Shown: in pieces, positions 12,036 to 22,357 of the stretch | Layout of the letters: every line of letters begins with the position of its first letter | Position numbering within the stretch: the stretch's first letter is position 1 | Source: Psilocybe azurescens | Lineage: Eukaryota > Basidiomycota > Agaricomycetes > Agaricales > Agrocybaceae | NCBI GenBank assembly: GCA_023853785.1 | Contig: JAJIRX010000234.1 | Span: forward strand, 1 to 49,786 | Length of the DNA: 49,786 nt | Direction of reading: 5' to 3' | Program-made: the position numbers and the translations under genes | The notes under the pieces: model-generated | Told to the model about the DNA's origin: nothing | Databases searched by the model: none | Seen by the model: only the letters and a program-made list of their open reading frames with translations

Positions 12036-12126
12036 GGAGAGATGGAGAAGGAATGAGGGTACGGAAGGCTCACGCGAAAAGAGCTTGGCACACTTACTTA
12101 ATCATTTCGGTGACCGGAAGCGGATG

Positions 12127-12493
12127 TGTGACAGGAGTAACTAATCGTGACTGCTAGAGTATCGATAGTATCGTCCTGACACACGGAAATAGGGGAATAG
12201 AATGAAGCTGAGCACTTGAATAGACAGGTGTAAGTGTTCGTTGTTCACTGGGGAAATTGGTATCTACTACAGCCTGTATTTATACTGTAAGGAGGAGGTC
12301 TAGAACTGAGTAAAAGGGTTTGTGGCTAAGGAGAATGAATAAGGTATCTAAGGGAGTGTTTCAGGGATAATAAACAATGGAAGAAAAAGGGTCGAAGTCG
12401 TGTATCAGTCGACGGAATGGAATGTAGTCGAAATGTGAAGATAAGATAAAACGATAGATAATCAAAGAGTAAGGGAAATACCGGATCGTCACA
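12127..12493 (-). repeat. 3' LTR of the gag-only element
   Basis: 367 bp, nearly identical to 15914-16281. Just upstream on the sense strand is a purine-rich stretch, CCCGGAGGGCGTA, a plausible plus-strand primer site. Confidence 0.9.
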
Positions 12494-13644
12494 TACGCCC
12501 TCCGGGTATTATAGAATAATGCCCAAACGTTAGATCGAAGGAATGTCGCCAAATGAATGTCGAGATGTGGATGAGAAGGTCCTGCCTTAGAATTATGAGC
12601 CGTTTCGATGTCCGAGTTGAAATAGATGTTTTTAAGAGGGCCGAGTATATTTGCCGTTTTGGAATGTTTGAAAGGTTTGATGCCCGTCTTGCGCAAATGA
12701 GTGCATTCGCGAGAATATCTCGCGTCTAGCGAGTAATAAAGGGTGCGTTTAAAGAAGAATTTCCCGTGTCCACTGGGACAGTGTGGACGATTCGCCGAAT
12801 GAGAATGCTTGTGAAAGTGATATCCAAGTGTTGTGATGATGTAGGAAAGAAGTGTGCGGCGTGGTGTATGAGAGATAGAGTACCGAGGTCGGCAAGAAGT
12901 AGTAATGTTTGATGAATGTGTTTTTGATGAGGGAATTTGCGGCCATATGCGCAAATGGTGGTGGTAATGTGCATTAATAAGAGCTCGAGCGCGAGGTGCG
13001 AGGTTTGATTTGACCGATACCGAAAATATTATGAACAGGATACGATGGCAGGCATAGACATAGGTAGCAGAAGCGTGGTTGAGAGTGCGGGAAGAAGGCC
13101 GAAAGAGATGTTGCTGATGATGGTAAAAGGAACGACGACGACGGCATCGGGTGTGGAGGGACTGGAAGGACGACAATGGAGGCGTTGACTATGGACGGAG
13201 CGATGATGGACCATGGCGCCGGAGATGTAAGACGACGAGAAATATTGGCAGGGGTTAAAGGAATGACATAAAAGTAAACAGGACTGAAAAGAGCGACGGG
13301 GTTCCTGAAAATAAAGGAAAGGAGAGATATCAATAGCGATAGGAAATAAAGCGATAGAGAGAGAGAGCAAGTGGACAGAATGAAAAGTTCAAAATGAAAG
13401 AGTGGAATATGGCATGATGACTTTGCTGAATAAAAGTCTACACTAAAGTTCATGTCTGTGGAGATAGAAGGTAGAAGAATAAATGTTAAGTATGAGTTAA
13501 TGGATGAATGGAAGCATCGATGCGGGGAGGTACTACGAAAGGGTTCAAACTAATAAAATAAAGAGGAAATTGTAATACGAAGCAGCGAGTACATTACTGA
13601 ATATTCTCGCCCTCCGTTTGGAGTACAATACGAGACAGTTAGAA
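12494..13644. other. Non-coding internal part of the gag-only element
   Basis: About 1.15 kb between the gag stop and the 3' LTR. A long minus-strand ORF (12361-13176) is open but rich in His, Ser, Arg and Tyr and runs into the LTR. It shows no pol motif and I do not accept it as a protein. Confidence 0.6.
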
Positions 13645-13912
13645 TCAGTGGTCCAACAATGGATACTCAAAATGAATGGCGCCTAACGGCATACTATCTA
13701 GAACTTCGATAAACTCATCGGAAGAGTCTGTGCTCGCATCGTTCTCCGTAGTAGGTTGTAAATTGTATGCGGATATCCCAGGTGGTTTACTACCGCTATA
13801 TTTTACAGAGCTTCCTTGAGGGCAGTTGCGAGAAAGATGACCGGGTTCATTGCAACGGAAGCATCTCCCAGTTGCTATTCTATCTGCATCATCCTCTTCA
13901 GGCTGTTTGTTT
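13645..13912 (-). CDS. Gag zinc-knuckle segment, one frame away from main gag
   Basis: Directly after the main gag stop, in the +1 frame, the sequence reads NKQPEEDDADRIATG, then CFRCNEPGHLSRNC, a perfect CX2CX4HX4C zinc knuckle, then an acidic tail ending EYPLLDH at the stop 13645-13647. Such knuckles bind the element's RNA in the capsid. The knuckle and gag are clearly one protein historically. The break is either a mutation or +1 frameshifting at AATTAAAAAC (about 13910-13918). Confidence 0.8.
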
Positions 13913-15748
13913 TTAATTCAATTTTCTGAAGGTATGTATGGGACCTGGAACGAGATTCTTCGTTATTAGATTTTTATTCTTGTCTTCATATGAAGTATTC
14001 ATTGTATAACTACTGTCCTGCTTGTCGGAGGCAGTTTTATCTTCGTGCCGAGATCCAAAGTAATCCCGGCGCTTATCCTGTGAGTGTGTTTCACGATTAT
14101 GCGAGGTTGAGTGCCAGGGGCGATCTCTATTATATTGACCCACATTTTCCGAAATCTCAATGATTTCGGCTTGACTAACGACTTGATCCCATGTAGATGA
14201 GTCCGGATGGAGACCGTTGCGCCATAATCCGCGCTGAAGATAATCAGCTGCTCCGTTCCAGAAGCGGTTCACAAGGTCGCTCTCAGTTAATGACCCAAGC
14301 AAATTATATTGCTCTTCAAGGTAATGTATGTATTCGCTAACCTTGCGATTTCCTTGAGTTGCTTTTTCAAATTTCCTACGGATATTCTGCTTATAATCTA
14401 TGGGAAAACAGTAATTGAATAACCCCTCATAGAATGTAGTCATAGGCATGGTCTCTTCATTGATGGCAGCCTTTTGTAGATAATAATCATATGCTTTGTC
14501 TTCCAAAAAATAGGATAATGCAAGGATCCTCCGCTTTTTCTTAAATCCACTATCCTCAAGGTAAGCATTACTTTCTTTAACAAACCGATGATAGGCGCGC
14601 GGATCGGCGCGGCCATCATACGTGCTCGGCTTGAATGCCTTTCCGCCAGAGGGCTTGGATTTGTGGTGTTTCCGATGCCGCTTTCGCTTATCGGACTTTC
14701 TGGGAAGATCTTCGGACGACTCACTGGATGAGTCATCAGATGACGAGTTGCTACTGGAGTCATTGGACTCAGAAGAGGACTCTGACGAAGAACTAGAGCT
14801 GGGAGAGCTCGAAGAACTAGTAGTAGGTGCCTTTTTATAATTCTTATTTTTCTTCTTAGAAGGGGTAACACTCTTAAGCGCACTGGCTAGGAATGACTTG
14901 GGATTAATGTGAGCAGTAGGCCTTGCCGAAACGGGCAAAGGATTAGTTCTCAAACGGGAATGGTTTGCCGTTTGGTCAAACCGAATGCCAGGAGCAGTGG
15001 AGATGCTCTCGCTAATAATAGGTCTCACTTGTCCATATGATATGATTTTATTTTTATTTAACTTCTTGGCATGTTTCTTGGCCTCTTTGAAGGCATCCTT
15101 CTGAGCTCTGGAGCTCAATTCAGCTTCAGGAATGTTGGCATTTCCCCATTCTCGGGGGTCAATAAATTTTCCCTTATTCTTAGAAGTTCCTTCGCCAAGT
15201 GAAACAGAACGTTCACAGCGGACTTTCTTATTTCGGCGGTCAATCCGCACTTTCTCATCCTTACTTAAGGATTTCTCGGCTTGGTGAATAACCAAATCTA
15301 TTTCCGGAGAGCGCCCATGGGCGCGTTTCTTGGCATGCTTTCTTAATTCTTCAACAGAATTCTCACGGCGCGTAGCCGCCTCATGTCTCTTGGAGCTCTT
15401 GCTCTGGACAGTGGTCCATGGACCGTTTTTCTCTTCATCAGACTCTTCAGAAGGAGAGGATTTATTTGTTAAATTGACTATGTAGTCTTGCCCATTGTTG
15501 TCATCGTTAATAGAGCCGTTCCCACTAGATGCCATCCGTTGGTATGCCGGAGGCTGGGTAACGGCATCCCGCTCATCTGCGTATGAGGGAGCGGGAGGTC
15601 TCGACGACACGACGTCACTGTAAGTGCGCCTGGGGATGTGTTCGTCGGCCACGTCCGAATTGGGGTTCGAAAAGACAGGAGATTGCGACCGCTGATCACC
15701 CGGATCTGCGGCACGGGAATGGGAACGTAGGCTGTATCTAGGTGCCAT
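13913..15748 (-). CDS. gag: Gag polyprotein (retrotransposon capsid), 611 aa
   Basis: The start at 15748 (MAPRYSLRSHSRAADPG) lies about 165 nt inside the 5' LTR. The N-terminal 300 residues are basic and disordered (KHAKKRAHGRSPE, AKKHAKKLNKNK). A Ser/Glu/Asp-rich tract with runs of Ser lies about residues 305-345, then a basic patch (KRKRHRKHHKSKPS). The conserved capsid domain runs roughly 370-545: KAFKPSTYDGRADPRAYHRF, LSYFLEDKAYDYYL, FYEGLFNYCFPIDY and VSEYIHYLEEQYNLLG. This is the standard Ty3/Gypsy gag order. The protein forms virus-like particles around element RNA. The frame is intact for 611 codons, consistent with a young insertion. Confidence 0.88.
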   Translation of the reverse strand: MAPRYSLRSHSRAADPGDQRSQSPVFSNPNSDVADEHIPRRTYSDVVSSRPPAPSYADERDAVTQPPAYQRMASSGNGSINDDNNGQDYIVNLTNKSSPSEESDEEKNGPWTTVQSKSSKRHEAATRRENSVEELRKHAKKRAHGRSPEIDLVIHQAEKSLSKDEKVRIDRRNKKVRCERSVSLGEGTSKNKGKFIDPREWGNANIPEAELSSRAQKDAFKEAKKHAKKLNKNKIISYGQVRPIISESISTAPGIRFDQTANHSRLRTNPLPVSARPTAHINPKSFLASALKSVTPSKKKNKNYKKAPTTSSSSSPSSSSSSESSSESNDSSSNSSSDDSSSESSEDLPRKSDKRKRHRKHHKSKPSGGKAFKPSTYDGRADPRAYHRFVKESNAYLEDSGFKKKRRILALSYFLEDKAYDYYLQKAAINEETMPMTTFYEGLFNYCFPIDYKQNIRRKFEKATQGNRKVSEYIHYLEEQYNLLGSLTESDLVNRFWNGAADYLQRGLWRNGLHPDSSTWDQVVSQAEIIEISENVGQYNRDRPWHSTSHNRETHSQDKRRDYFGSRHEDKTASDKQDSSYTMNTSYEDKNKNLITKNLVPGPIHTFRKLN

Positions 15749-15913
15749 AGTATTCAGTAAATAAAAACTTCAAAGATTTACGTACGGGGTAACAAAATTC
15801 AAACAAGTAGGGGTTGCTATCTTGAGGTGGATATCTCTGGTTGATCAGACCAGAGGGTACCAGACGTCGAGACGGCGGGGGAGAGTTTTTAGATAGAGTG
15901 TACTGTCAAAATA

Positions 15914-16281
15914 TGTGACAGGAGTAACTAATCGTGACTGCTAGAGTATCGATAGTATCGTCCTGACACACGGAAATAGGGGAATAAAATGAAGCTGAGC
16001 ACTTGAATAGACAGGTGTAAGTGTTCGTTGTTCACTGGGGGTAATTGGTATCTACTACAGCCTGTATTTATACTGTAAGGAGGAGGTCTAGAACTGAGTA
16101 AAAGGGTTTGTGGCTAAGGAGAATGAATAAGGTATCTAAGGGAGTGTTTCAGGGATAATGGACAATGGAAGAAAAAGGGTCGAAGTCGTGTATCAGTCGA
16201 CGGAATGGAATGTAGTCGAAATGTGAAGATAAGATAAAACGATAGATAATCAAAGAGTAAGGGAAATACCGGATCGTCACA
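15914..16281 (-). repeat. 5' LTR of the gag-only element
   Basis: 368 bp, nearly identical to 12127-12493; expected to hold the promoter for minus-strand transcription. The base stretch just downstream (TATTTTGACAGTACA on the sense strand) does not start with TGG, so the tRNA primer is unclear. Confidence 0.9.
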
Positions 16282-16508
16282 GGGTGACTGGGGCACGCGG
16301 TCACGATTCTTAAGCCAAAGCCCTCGCGCATCGCTACGCGTGTCGCGGTTGAGCCCTCTTCTTCATCTCCTCCCTCCCGCCTCTCTTCCTCTTCCTCTTC
16401 GTCAAATGCCCGCCAGTTCTACTTCGATATCTGGTCCTAGTGCAGGAGATGCAAGAAGAGTGTGACCCATCGTTGATTGTCGATTGGTATGTTGGGATGG
16501 ATTATTGA
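16282..16508 (+). pseudogene. X-B: fragment of unrecognised gene X (5' block fused to C-terminus)
   Basis: The segment begins with the X block also seen in X-A and X-C (CCAAAG-CCCTCGCGCATC..., KPKRSRI-type reading), then a Ser-rich tract. It then jumps to QEECDPSLIVDWYVGMDY and a stop at 16506-16508. The same C-terminus, DPSSLVDWYTGMNY, ends X-F at 32867-32869. The middle of the gene is deleted. The gag-only retrotransposon inserted immediately upstream, separating X-B from SEC61-B. Confidence 0.55.
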
Positions 16509-17779
16509 TTGGAGGAGGGCGTGCATTAGTGCGTGCATTGAAATTTATGAATAGGGATAGAATCCTGATTTTTTCGTGTTTTATTTGTTTCTTTAGGCTC
16601 ACATTCGCATCGTCCACCGGCCTCCGACTTTCCACCGCTCCCACTGCGCTTTCACTGTGTTCTCAAACTCCCATTTTTTTCATTTTCGTATGACACCCTT
16701 CTATTTTCTTTGCACTTTTACCTTCCCTTTCACAGTTTATTCTTCAAATCCAACCTTAGCTTCAACTTCAAATTCACTTCTGTTTTCTTTTTCACATCCC
16801 AACCCACCAATACCTCACTCGAAAGCATCATACACGCTGCAGCACACCGTCCATCCATCCATCCATTCCTCCAATCTTCTTCCTTTCCCCTATTCATCAT
16901 TATTTAAATTTTCCGCTTTGGATCGACGTCCAAATTGATTGTGTGTGCGCCTCCGCGCGCCTGGGCTTCTTAATTGTATGCTACCGTGCTGTGAGCTGAT
17001 GCCTGCATCTGGAGTGGATTTTTGGATTGTTTTTGGACTTTCGAGTCGTCTGGATTGGGGGTTGGGTTTGGGTTTAGGTTTATATGTGAGTGCACACGCT
17101 CTGTATTGTTATTCTCATTTACTTTTCCTACTACACGCAAGCCCGGGCACTGAGTAAAGGCAATGACATCCCCTGCTCTCCTCCGTAACCGTTCTACGGA
17201 CGGTGTTTGAATCGGTGCTTTGTTTTTCTTCTTTATCGCTCGCTGGATTGTGTGACCTCTTTACGACCGCTATTGCAATTTAATTTATGATTGACAGATT
17301 TGAATTCTAGTACGCCTCCCGAAAACAGCAGAAGAAGAAATACGGAACATATGAAACAACTGCGACACCGCCTCCCTTCTGACCGATGCCCCACCTATGT
17401 CTTCACGTCTCGAGGACACCAAAGACACCCTAATATACATCCTATGCCTGCCCACATTCATGTGCTTGACGTAGCACCCGCACCTCCATCCTCACGTTCA
17501 TGCCTAGCTTAACCCCTGCACGACACTCACCACACACTAAAAATACTGCTGTTTGGATTCCATCGCATTCGAGCGCACTGCGGGTCTTATGCGTCTTCCC
17601 ACATTTCCACCTACGCTTTAACTATGCACTCACGCGCTACACACGATCAGGATATCACGACAATTATTCCACCACATGCAAGCCATGCACCACCCTACTC
17701 GTTTATCGTCTCTCTCTTGTCTCCTGTGCCTGTTGCTGGCTCTTGGTGAGGTTACAATCTCATCCACGAGGGAGGACCG
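16509..17779. other. Gene X 3' flank, no gene seen
   Basis: Pyrimidine-rich DNA that aligns loosely with 32870-33760 (shared CTACTACACGCAAGCC-like block at about 17128 and 33405). It holds a short GGGTTTGGGTTTAGG run near 17060-17075. No conserved ORF. Confidence 0.5.
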
Positions 17780-18066
17780 ATGCCGATTTGGTATTTGGCT
17801 CAATGGAACACGACAACAACAATATTATTAAGAAAATTTAATACATGATAACGACCCTCATTTTTACACACAAGCAGGCAGGCAGGCCACCGAAAACAAG
17901 CCGGGAGCATTTTTTCGGACTGGTACTGTACTGTAGATACAATTCGTACATACACACATAGTGAAAGTTTAGGGTATCGAACACCATTGGTTTTCAACTG
18001 GCTTGAAGGAATGTAATATATTGTTTTATTCATTAAATAGTTGCACGTGTGATATAAGTAACCCAC
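17780..18066. repeat. Array 'tail' sequence, copy 1
   Basis: The block TTAAGAAAATTTAATACATG then ATAACGAC, followed by CAGGCAGGCAG and CTGTAGATA, recurs at about 25080-25310 and 33790-33990. It lies between X and the 3' end of NACHT-2. Confidence 0.7.
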
Positions 18067-18349
18067 GCAGCAACCTTGAAGAGAAGAGGAAAAGAGAAGA
18101 CAGAGTGCACCAGACTTTGGTCTGAGTGGTGATCATTGATTCGAGGTTAGTGCTTCATGGAAATGAATGTACGGTTGCGATATGTGAATCAGGCTATCAA
18201 AGCGGAGGCTACTCTTTAGCTTTTTGGAGTCAACATCTATCCCGAACATATGGTCTCAATGACTTAGATGGTGTTGAAGGGTTCGAATATTATTATTACT
18301 TTTATCATATTGTGGGACATGTTAGTATCTACGCTTCTCCATTTTATTT

Positions 18350-21045
18350 TCATGTTAACGCCACAGCACCCTCCAAATATATGTGTACGCCCAAACTATG
18401 TGTTTCCGCATGGCTGACCACTATTGCCCGGGCGGGCCCCCATGTATCCTCATCTTTCGGAAGAATGGATTCATCAACGTAAAAAAGTCCCCATGTGTTC
18501 TGCCAATCTGAACAATCATCTAAGTCTCTGGCTGTGAAACAACGAAAATAGTCACTTGGAAATTCTGCCCAGTCGATGATGATTTTGAATTGTGAAAGAT
18601 TTGACCTTGTGAATTTCAGCAAATAGTTGCGGACTGCTCCGAACAAGGTCTGTACCCGATGGCGCACATTGGTGTCCGGTTTTCCTAAATTGAGGTAAGG
18701 TTCTGTTGGCCGAGCATATTGACCAGCTCAGCCGAGTAGCCGGCCTTCGACAACATGAATGGAAAAGCATCCCAGATGAAGTCCCACTCTCTGTGCACAA
18801 TGAACTTTGTCTGATTCCGGTGCCCTGACCACAAACCTCACCGCAACCACCGCAGCTGCAGTATGCACTGATTGATTTACAGCGTGCGGTCCTGCCCGTG
18901 ACGAATTGTTTAGAAACTCCTTCACCATCCCGTAGATACGGGGTACCAGTTATATAATAATACTCATACCATGCCGGTCGTGGCTGCTCACTGCCCACCT
19001 CAATTTGATCCAATGACGCCGAAAAGAGGAAACCGGGCACAGAAGCCGAGAGGTCTTCTGCCAATAAGTCTGACAGATAGCAAATTGTCTCCAAAGAGAC
19101 CGCTCCATTGGATTCGAGTATCCCGCCAGCACAGATAGCAGTCCAAAAGCCAGAGAAGGGCTCATGGGAACCAATGCCAGAGAGTTGTGTAATCTTTGAT
19201 CGAAGATACCTTGATGGTGGAGATAGAGCTCTTCCGTTTGGCTAAATTCCTTAATTTGGAGTCAAAATATGTTGAGTCCGGTATCTTTAAAACAAGTAGA
19301 CATACCGACGTTTTCAGAAATTCTAGAAACATTCCGGGATCATAACTCAAGAGTGGTAATGTATAATAGGGTGATCCATTAATTCAAGCGCATAAGTTTT
19401 CCAGTGCTGAATATAGGGCAAACTGAAAATCTTCTCCCGAAGAGTGGCATTGTCATGCAGAGGACCTGCCAGTTGAAGATGCCTCAAGAGTGACTGGTAT
19501 GCAAAATCTGGCAGAGGTGTCGCCATGTCAAGTGCTATATATGAAATAAACCAAAGGTCAGAAATAAATTTGTAAGATGGCAATCAATCCATACATTCAA
19601 TGGCTGAAATACAGAAATGGGCAGCTTCCTCATGCATTTTACTAGGATCAATGAAAAATTGACGAGACCGGGTTGGATCGAGGAGGAAGTCAGTGAACGA
19701 GGCATGAAGAAATTTGATGGGCTTGTTGTTGTCTGAGACATCCACAACTGAAAATAGGTCAATGAGTATGAGCTGCACAGTGTCCGGGGTAAGTTGCATA
19801 AACTTCTCCAGATCATTGACTCCCAGAGGTTTAATGTGGTCATCCGTATTATTGTACAATATAATAGCCACCCCTAGAATTCGCAAGACTGCCTTGATAT
19901 TTTCCACCTCAGAAAGGATATTGACATATAGGGCATCAAGTTGCGTGTATGGCCTATCATCGTTGACCGGAAGGAGGCCTTGAATGACTTTGAGGCGATC
20001 GAGCTAGGATTGTATCGAGGGAGAAGATACATATCTAATGACTGTGGCCGCATAGATAAATTGACCTGACGATTTTGCAACCAATTTTACTATATCTTCC
20101 TCCGATGGCCATGAATCAGGAAAATTGGCGCGCATGATGTGCTTCTTTCGTATGTCACGAAACGAGTCCGTCAGATATAATCTGATATCATCATCTGGGC
20201 GGTATGTGTCGTCGAGTGCAAGACGAAAAGTCAGAGTATGAAGAGGCGCAACAGAAAAAGAAGTGGTGAGATGATACTCTGGTCGACTGGCAATGAGAAG
20301 CCTGAAGGGGAAACCGACGGATGATGATGGAGTGCATTCGAGATGGTGTTTAAGATTGTGTTCTGAACGTCCGCACCATTACATTCGTCGAGGCCATCTA
20401 TGATGATTAGGTTGGGAAACGGTGTCCCAGATGTGAAGCGGCCGGCACTGGAAAGCTGAAGAAGAGGATCCAGGAACAATGTGCCAAACTGTGTATCGAA
20501 ATTAAGCTGAAAGATTGCGGGATTGTTGTTGATAACTGCTTCAATTATTGGCTGAGATTCAGGAATATGTAGCCATAATTGGTAGGCCAATGTTGCGACG
20601 AAAGCCTTTTCGTTGTTTCGCCTGAGATCTGACCGAGAGAAAAAGAAACTGGCGAGTAGGCGATTCTTTGCGGCCCATAGTTCTGCCAAGGTCTGTGCAA
20701 TCGCCGATTTGCCTGCGCCTGCCGGACCATATAGCCAAAGGACAAAGTTATCCCATCCAAAATGCCCTATAAACAAATCCATGAGGTTTTTAAGGACGGT
20801 GGTACGAGTGTTTGGATGGCATTTAGGAGGGTCGAATCGCTCGCCCGAGTTATAGAGCGCCCCGAGAGATGCTGCTTCCATCAGCCGATCTATTGCTGCC
20901 AGGAACATGAATCAAGAGGTGAGCAATGTCAGTCGAAGCCAGGAAATGCACATACCACGGACGCTGTACTGTGTAATCTGATTGTGCTGGTGGTGCTCCG
21001 TAAAGGTCCCCCGTTTATGAAAACATTGTTCGCAGTTCTGAACAT
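18350..21045 (-). pseudogene. NACHT-2: near full-length NACHT NLR-like pseudogene
   Basis: The start at 21043-21045 reads MFRTANNVFINGG, then the frame is lost because a six-G run in NACHT-1 is five G here. After an intron (about 20898-20955) a 225-codon frame (20231-20908) holds RFDPPKCHPNTR, Walker A LYGPAGAGKSAIAQ and Walker B LIIIDGLDECN. A 1-nt shift near 20300-20330 matches the one in NACHT-1. The next frame has a TAG at 20004-20006 in ...SIQS*LDRLKVIQ, then FMQLTPDTVQLILIDLFS and FLHASFTDFLLDPTRS. After an intron come LDMATPLPDFAYQSLLRH and LQLAGPLHDNATLREKIF. C-terminal pieces (FLEFLKTSVCLL, VPGFLFSASLDQIEV, RAGPHAVNQSVHTAAAV, RHRVQTLFGAVRNYLLKF) are split by further frameshifts. The NACHT ATPase plus a C-terminal region of unknown fold suggests an NLR-like sensor, now dead. 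Confidence 0.85.
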
Positions 21046-21360
21046 TGGTAAAGCAGCTGGGGTATATTATAGCCACTCGGATACGATATGGTTATGCTGC
21101 CGGTTGTTAGATTGGGGATAAGAGATAAAAAGTAGGGTAAGCGACAGAGACCAGCAGGACAAGCACGATGAGAGTGGTGTGAAGGCAAGTAGGGATGCTG
21201 TGGCATACCAGTATCCACATACTCGCACGATGCTTCGAAATGGCTGTGGCTCACATGTACAACTTATCCGTTATTTTAAGGTCAAATATATACGCATCAT
21301 CGTTAACATCGCCCAGGGAACCACATACAGACTGATGGCGATGCTGTTGGGGTGTCGGAG

Positions 21361-21438
21361 TATAAAAAGGATCTACCCCGCCTGACTCGTCTACAACATG
21401 TGGCTTAAGTCTCCGAACGACAATCTTTGGACGTAAGC
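21361..21438 (+). promoter_or_regulatory. TATA box, 12-codon ORF and splice donor (second copy)
   Basis: TATAAAA at 21361-21367, ATG at 21398, MWLKSPNDNLWT then TAA overlapping donor GTAAGC (21433-21438). Counterpart of 4724-4800. Confidence 0.35.
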
Positions 21439-21944
21439 CTAATGAGTCTATTTAACGCGTGGTCGGATGAAACCGAAGAAATGATTATCAGGACAAGAGA
21501 AAGGGAACTAAAGCAATGGTCAGGGAAGGAGAAAAGCAGGGCTGTGATTGGTTGGTCAATGGGATTGAAAAGATATACGGAGTGTCTGCTCGTTGGCAGG
21601 AAATGAGAACATGGTGCAATAAAGCGCCCTTTATGGAATGTTTGGTTACAATGGGTGCGCCGCGACTCAAACAATTGAAAGGAACGTGTCAACTGAATTT
21701 CAATCTGGTTTTATTTCCCTGAAGAGCCAACAGGTTTGAACTTGCTTATGTACCTCACGAAAACGCATACCCCAGCCTTTCTCTTTTTGTTTGTTTTTTT
21801 TTTCCAAAAAAAAGAACCACCCTCAAATCTCATAGAGATGTAATCAATTATAAGTCCTAATCGTAAGACATAAAAATTCGCACAAAATACGAAGACACCA
21901 TCTTCAGGGTCTCTACACACCTAATCATAATATTACTCCAATCT

Positions 21945-21977
21945 CAAACCCAAACCCAAACCCAAACCCAAACCCCC
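21945..21977. repeat. (CCCAAA)n microsatellite, second copy
   Basis: Five units at the position equivalent to 5293-5319. Confidence 0.9.
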
Positions 21978-22157
21978 TTCCCATCCACCCACTCATTCTC
22001 CTCCACGCAACGGTGGTTCAGACGCCCCCTTACACCACACCCCGGGTGCGCAACTCTTTTGTATACAAAAACTCACAAATGAACGGAAACTATAAATTAT
22101 ACCACATCCACCATCCACCATCCACCAACCATCCTCCACTACTCCCCACTCCCTATC

Positions 22158-22352
22158 CCACCCCACGCACGCACGCACGCACACACGCACGACCACGATT
22201 ACGGCCCGATTTAATATTCTCCCAACAAGGAAGCGAAGGGATGGAGGAAAGGGATGCGAGATACAGGGGTCGGGGGAGAAGACAAAGGTGGTGGGTAGGG
22301 TGTATAGAGTCGACTGTGCAGAAGGAGATGTCGATGTCGATGTCGATGTCGA
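22158..22352. repeat. (CACG)n and (TCGATG)n simple repeats
   Basis: CACGCACGCACGCACGCACA near 22163-22190, and about four GATGTC units (22325-22352) abutting the SEC61-C stop codon. SEC61-A and SEC61-D have shorter versions of the latter. Confidence 0.85.
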
Positions 22353-22357
22353 TTATT

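Larger units (their letters stand above)
12127..16281 (-). mobile_element. Gag-only (non-autonomous) LTR retrotransposon, recently inserted
   Basis: Two direct LTRs (12127-12493 and 15914-16281) enclose 3420 bp whose only convincing coding content is a gag-type gene on the minus strand. LTR ends on the sense strand are TGTGACGATCC...CTCCTGTCACA, the form common in basidiomycete Ty3/Gypsy elements. Five-base flanks GGATG / GGGTG look like a target duplication with one change. I count about four substitutions and one indel between LTRs (near 98.7% identity). No protease, RT, RNase H or integrase motif was found, so movement would need enzymes from a partner element. It sits between SEC61-B and X-B and thus postdates the duplications. 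Confidence 0.85.
21046..22357. other. NACHT-2 upstream region, no confident gene
   Basis: Aligns with 4410-5685. It contains the second TATA/mini-ORF unit, the (CCCAAA)n run near 21945-21977, a (CACG)n tract and (TCGATG)n next to the SEC61-C stop. No protein is conserved. Confidence 0.6.

Noticed and set aside
12361..13176. 271-codon minus-strand ORF in the gag-only element
   Set aside because: Composition is biased to His, Ser, Arg and Tyr, it runs into the LTR, and it has no pol or other motif.
14600..14840. Acidic plus-strand ORF
   Set aside because: It is the antisense of the Ser-rich tract of gag.
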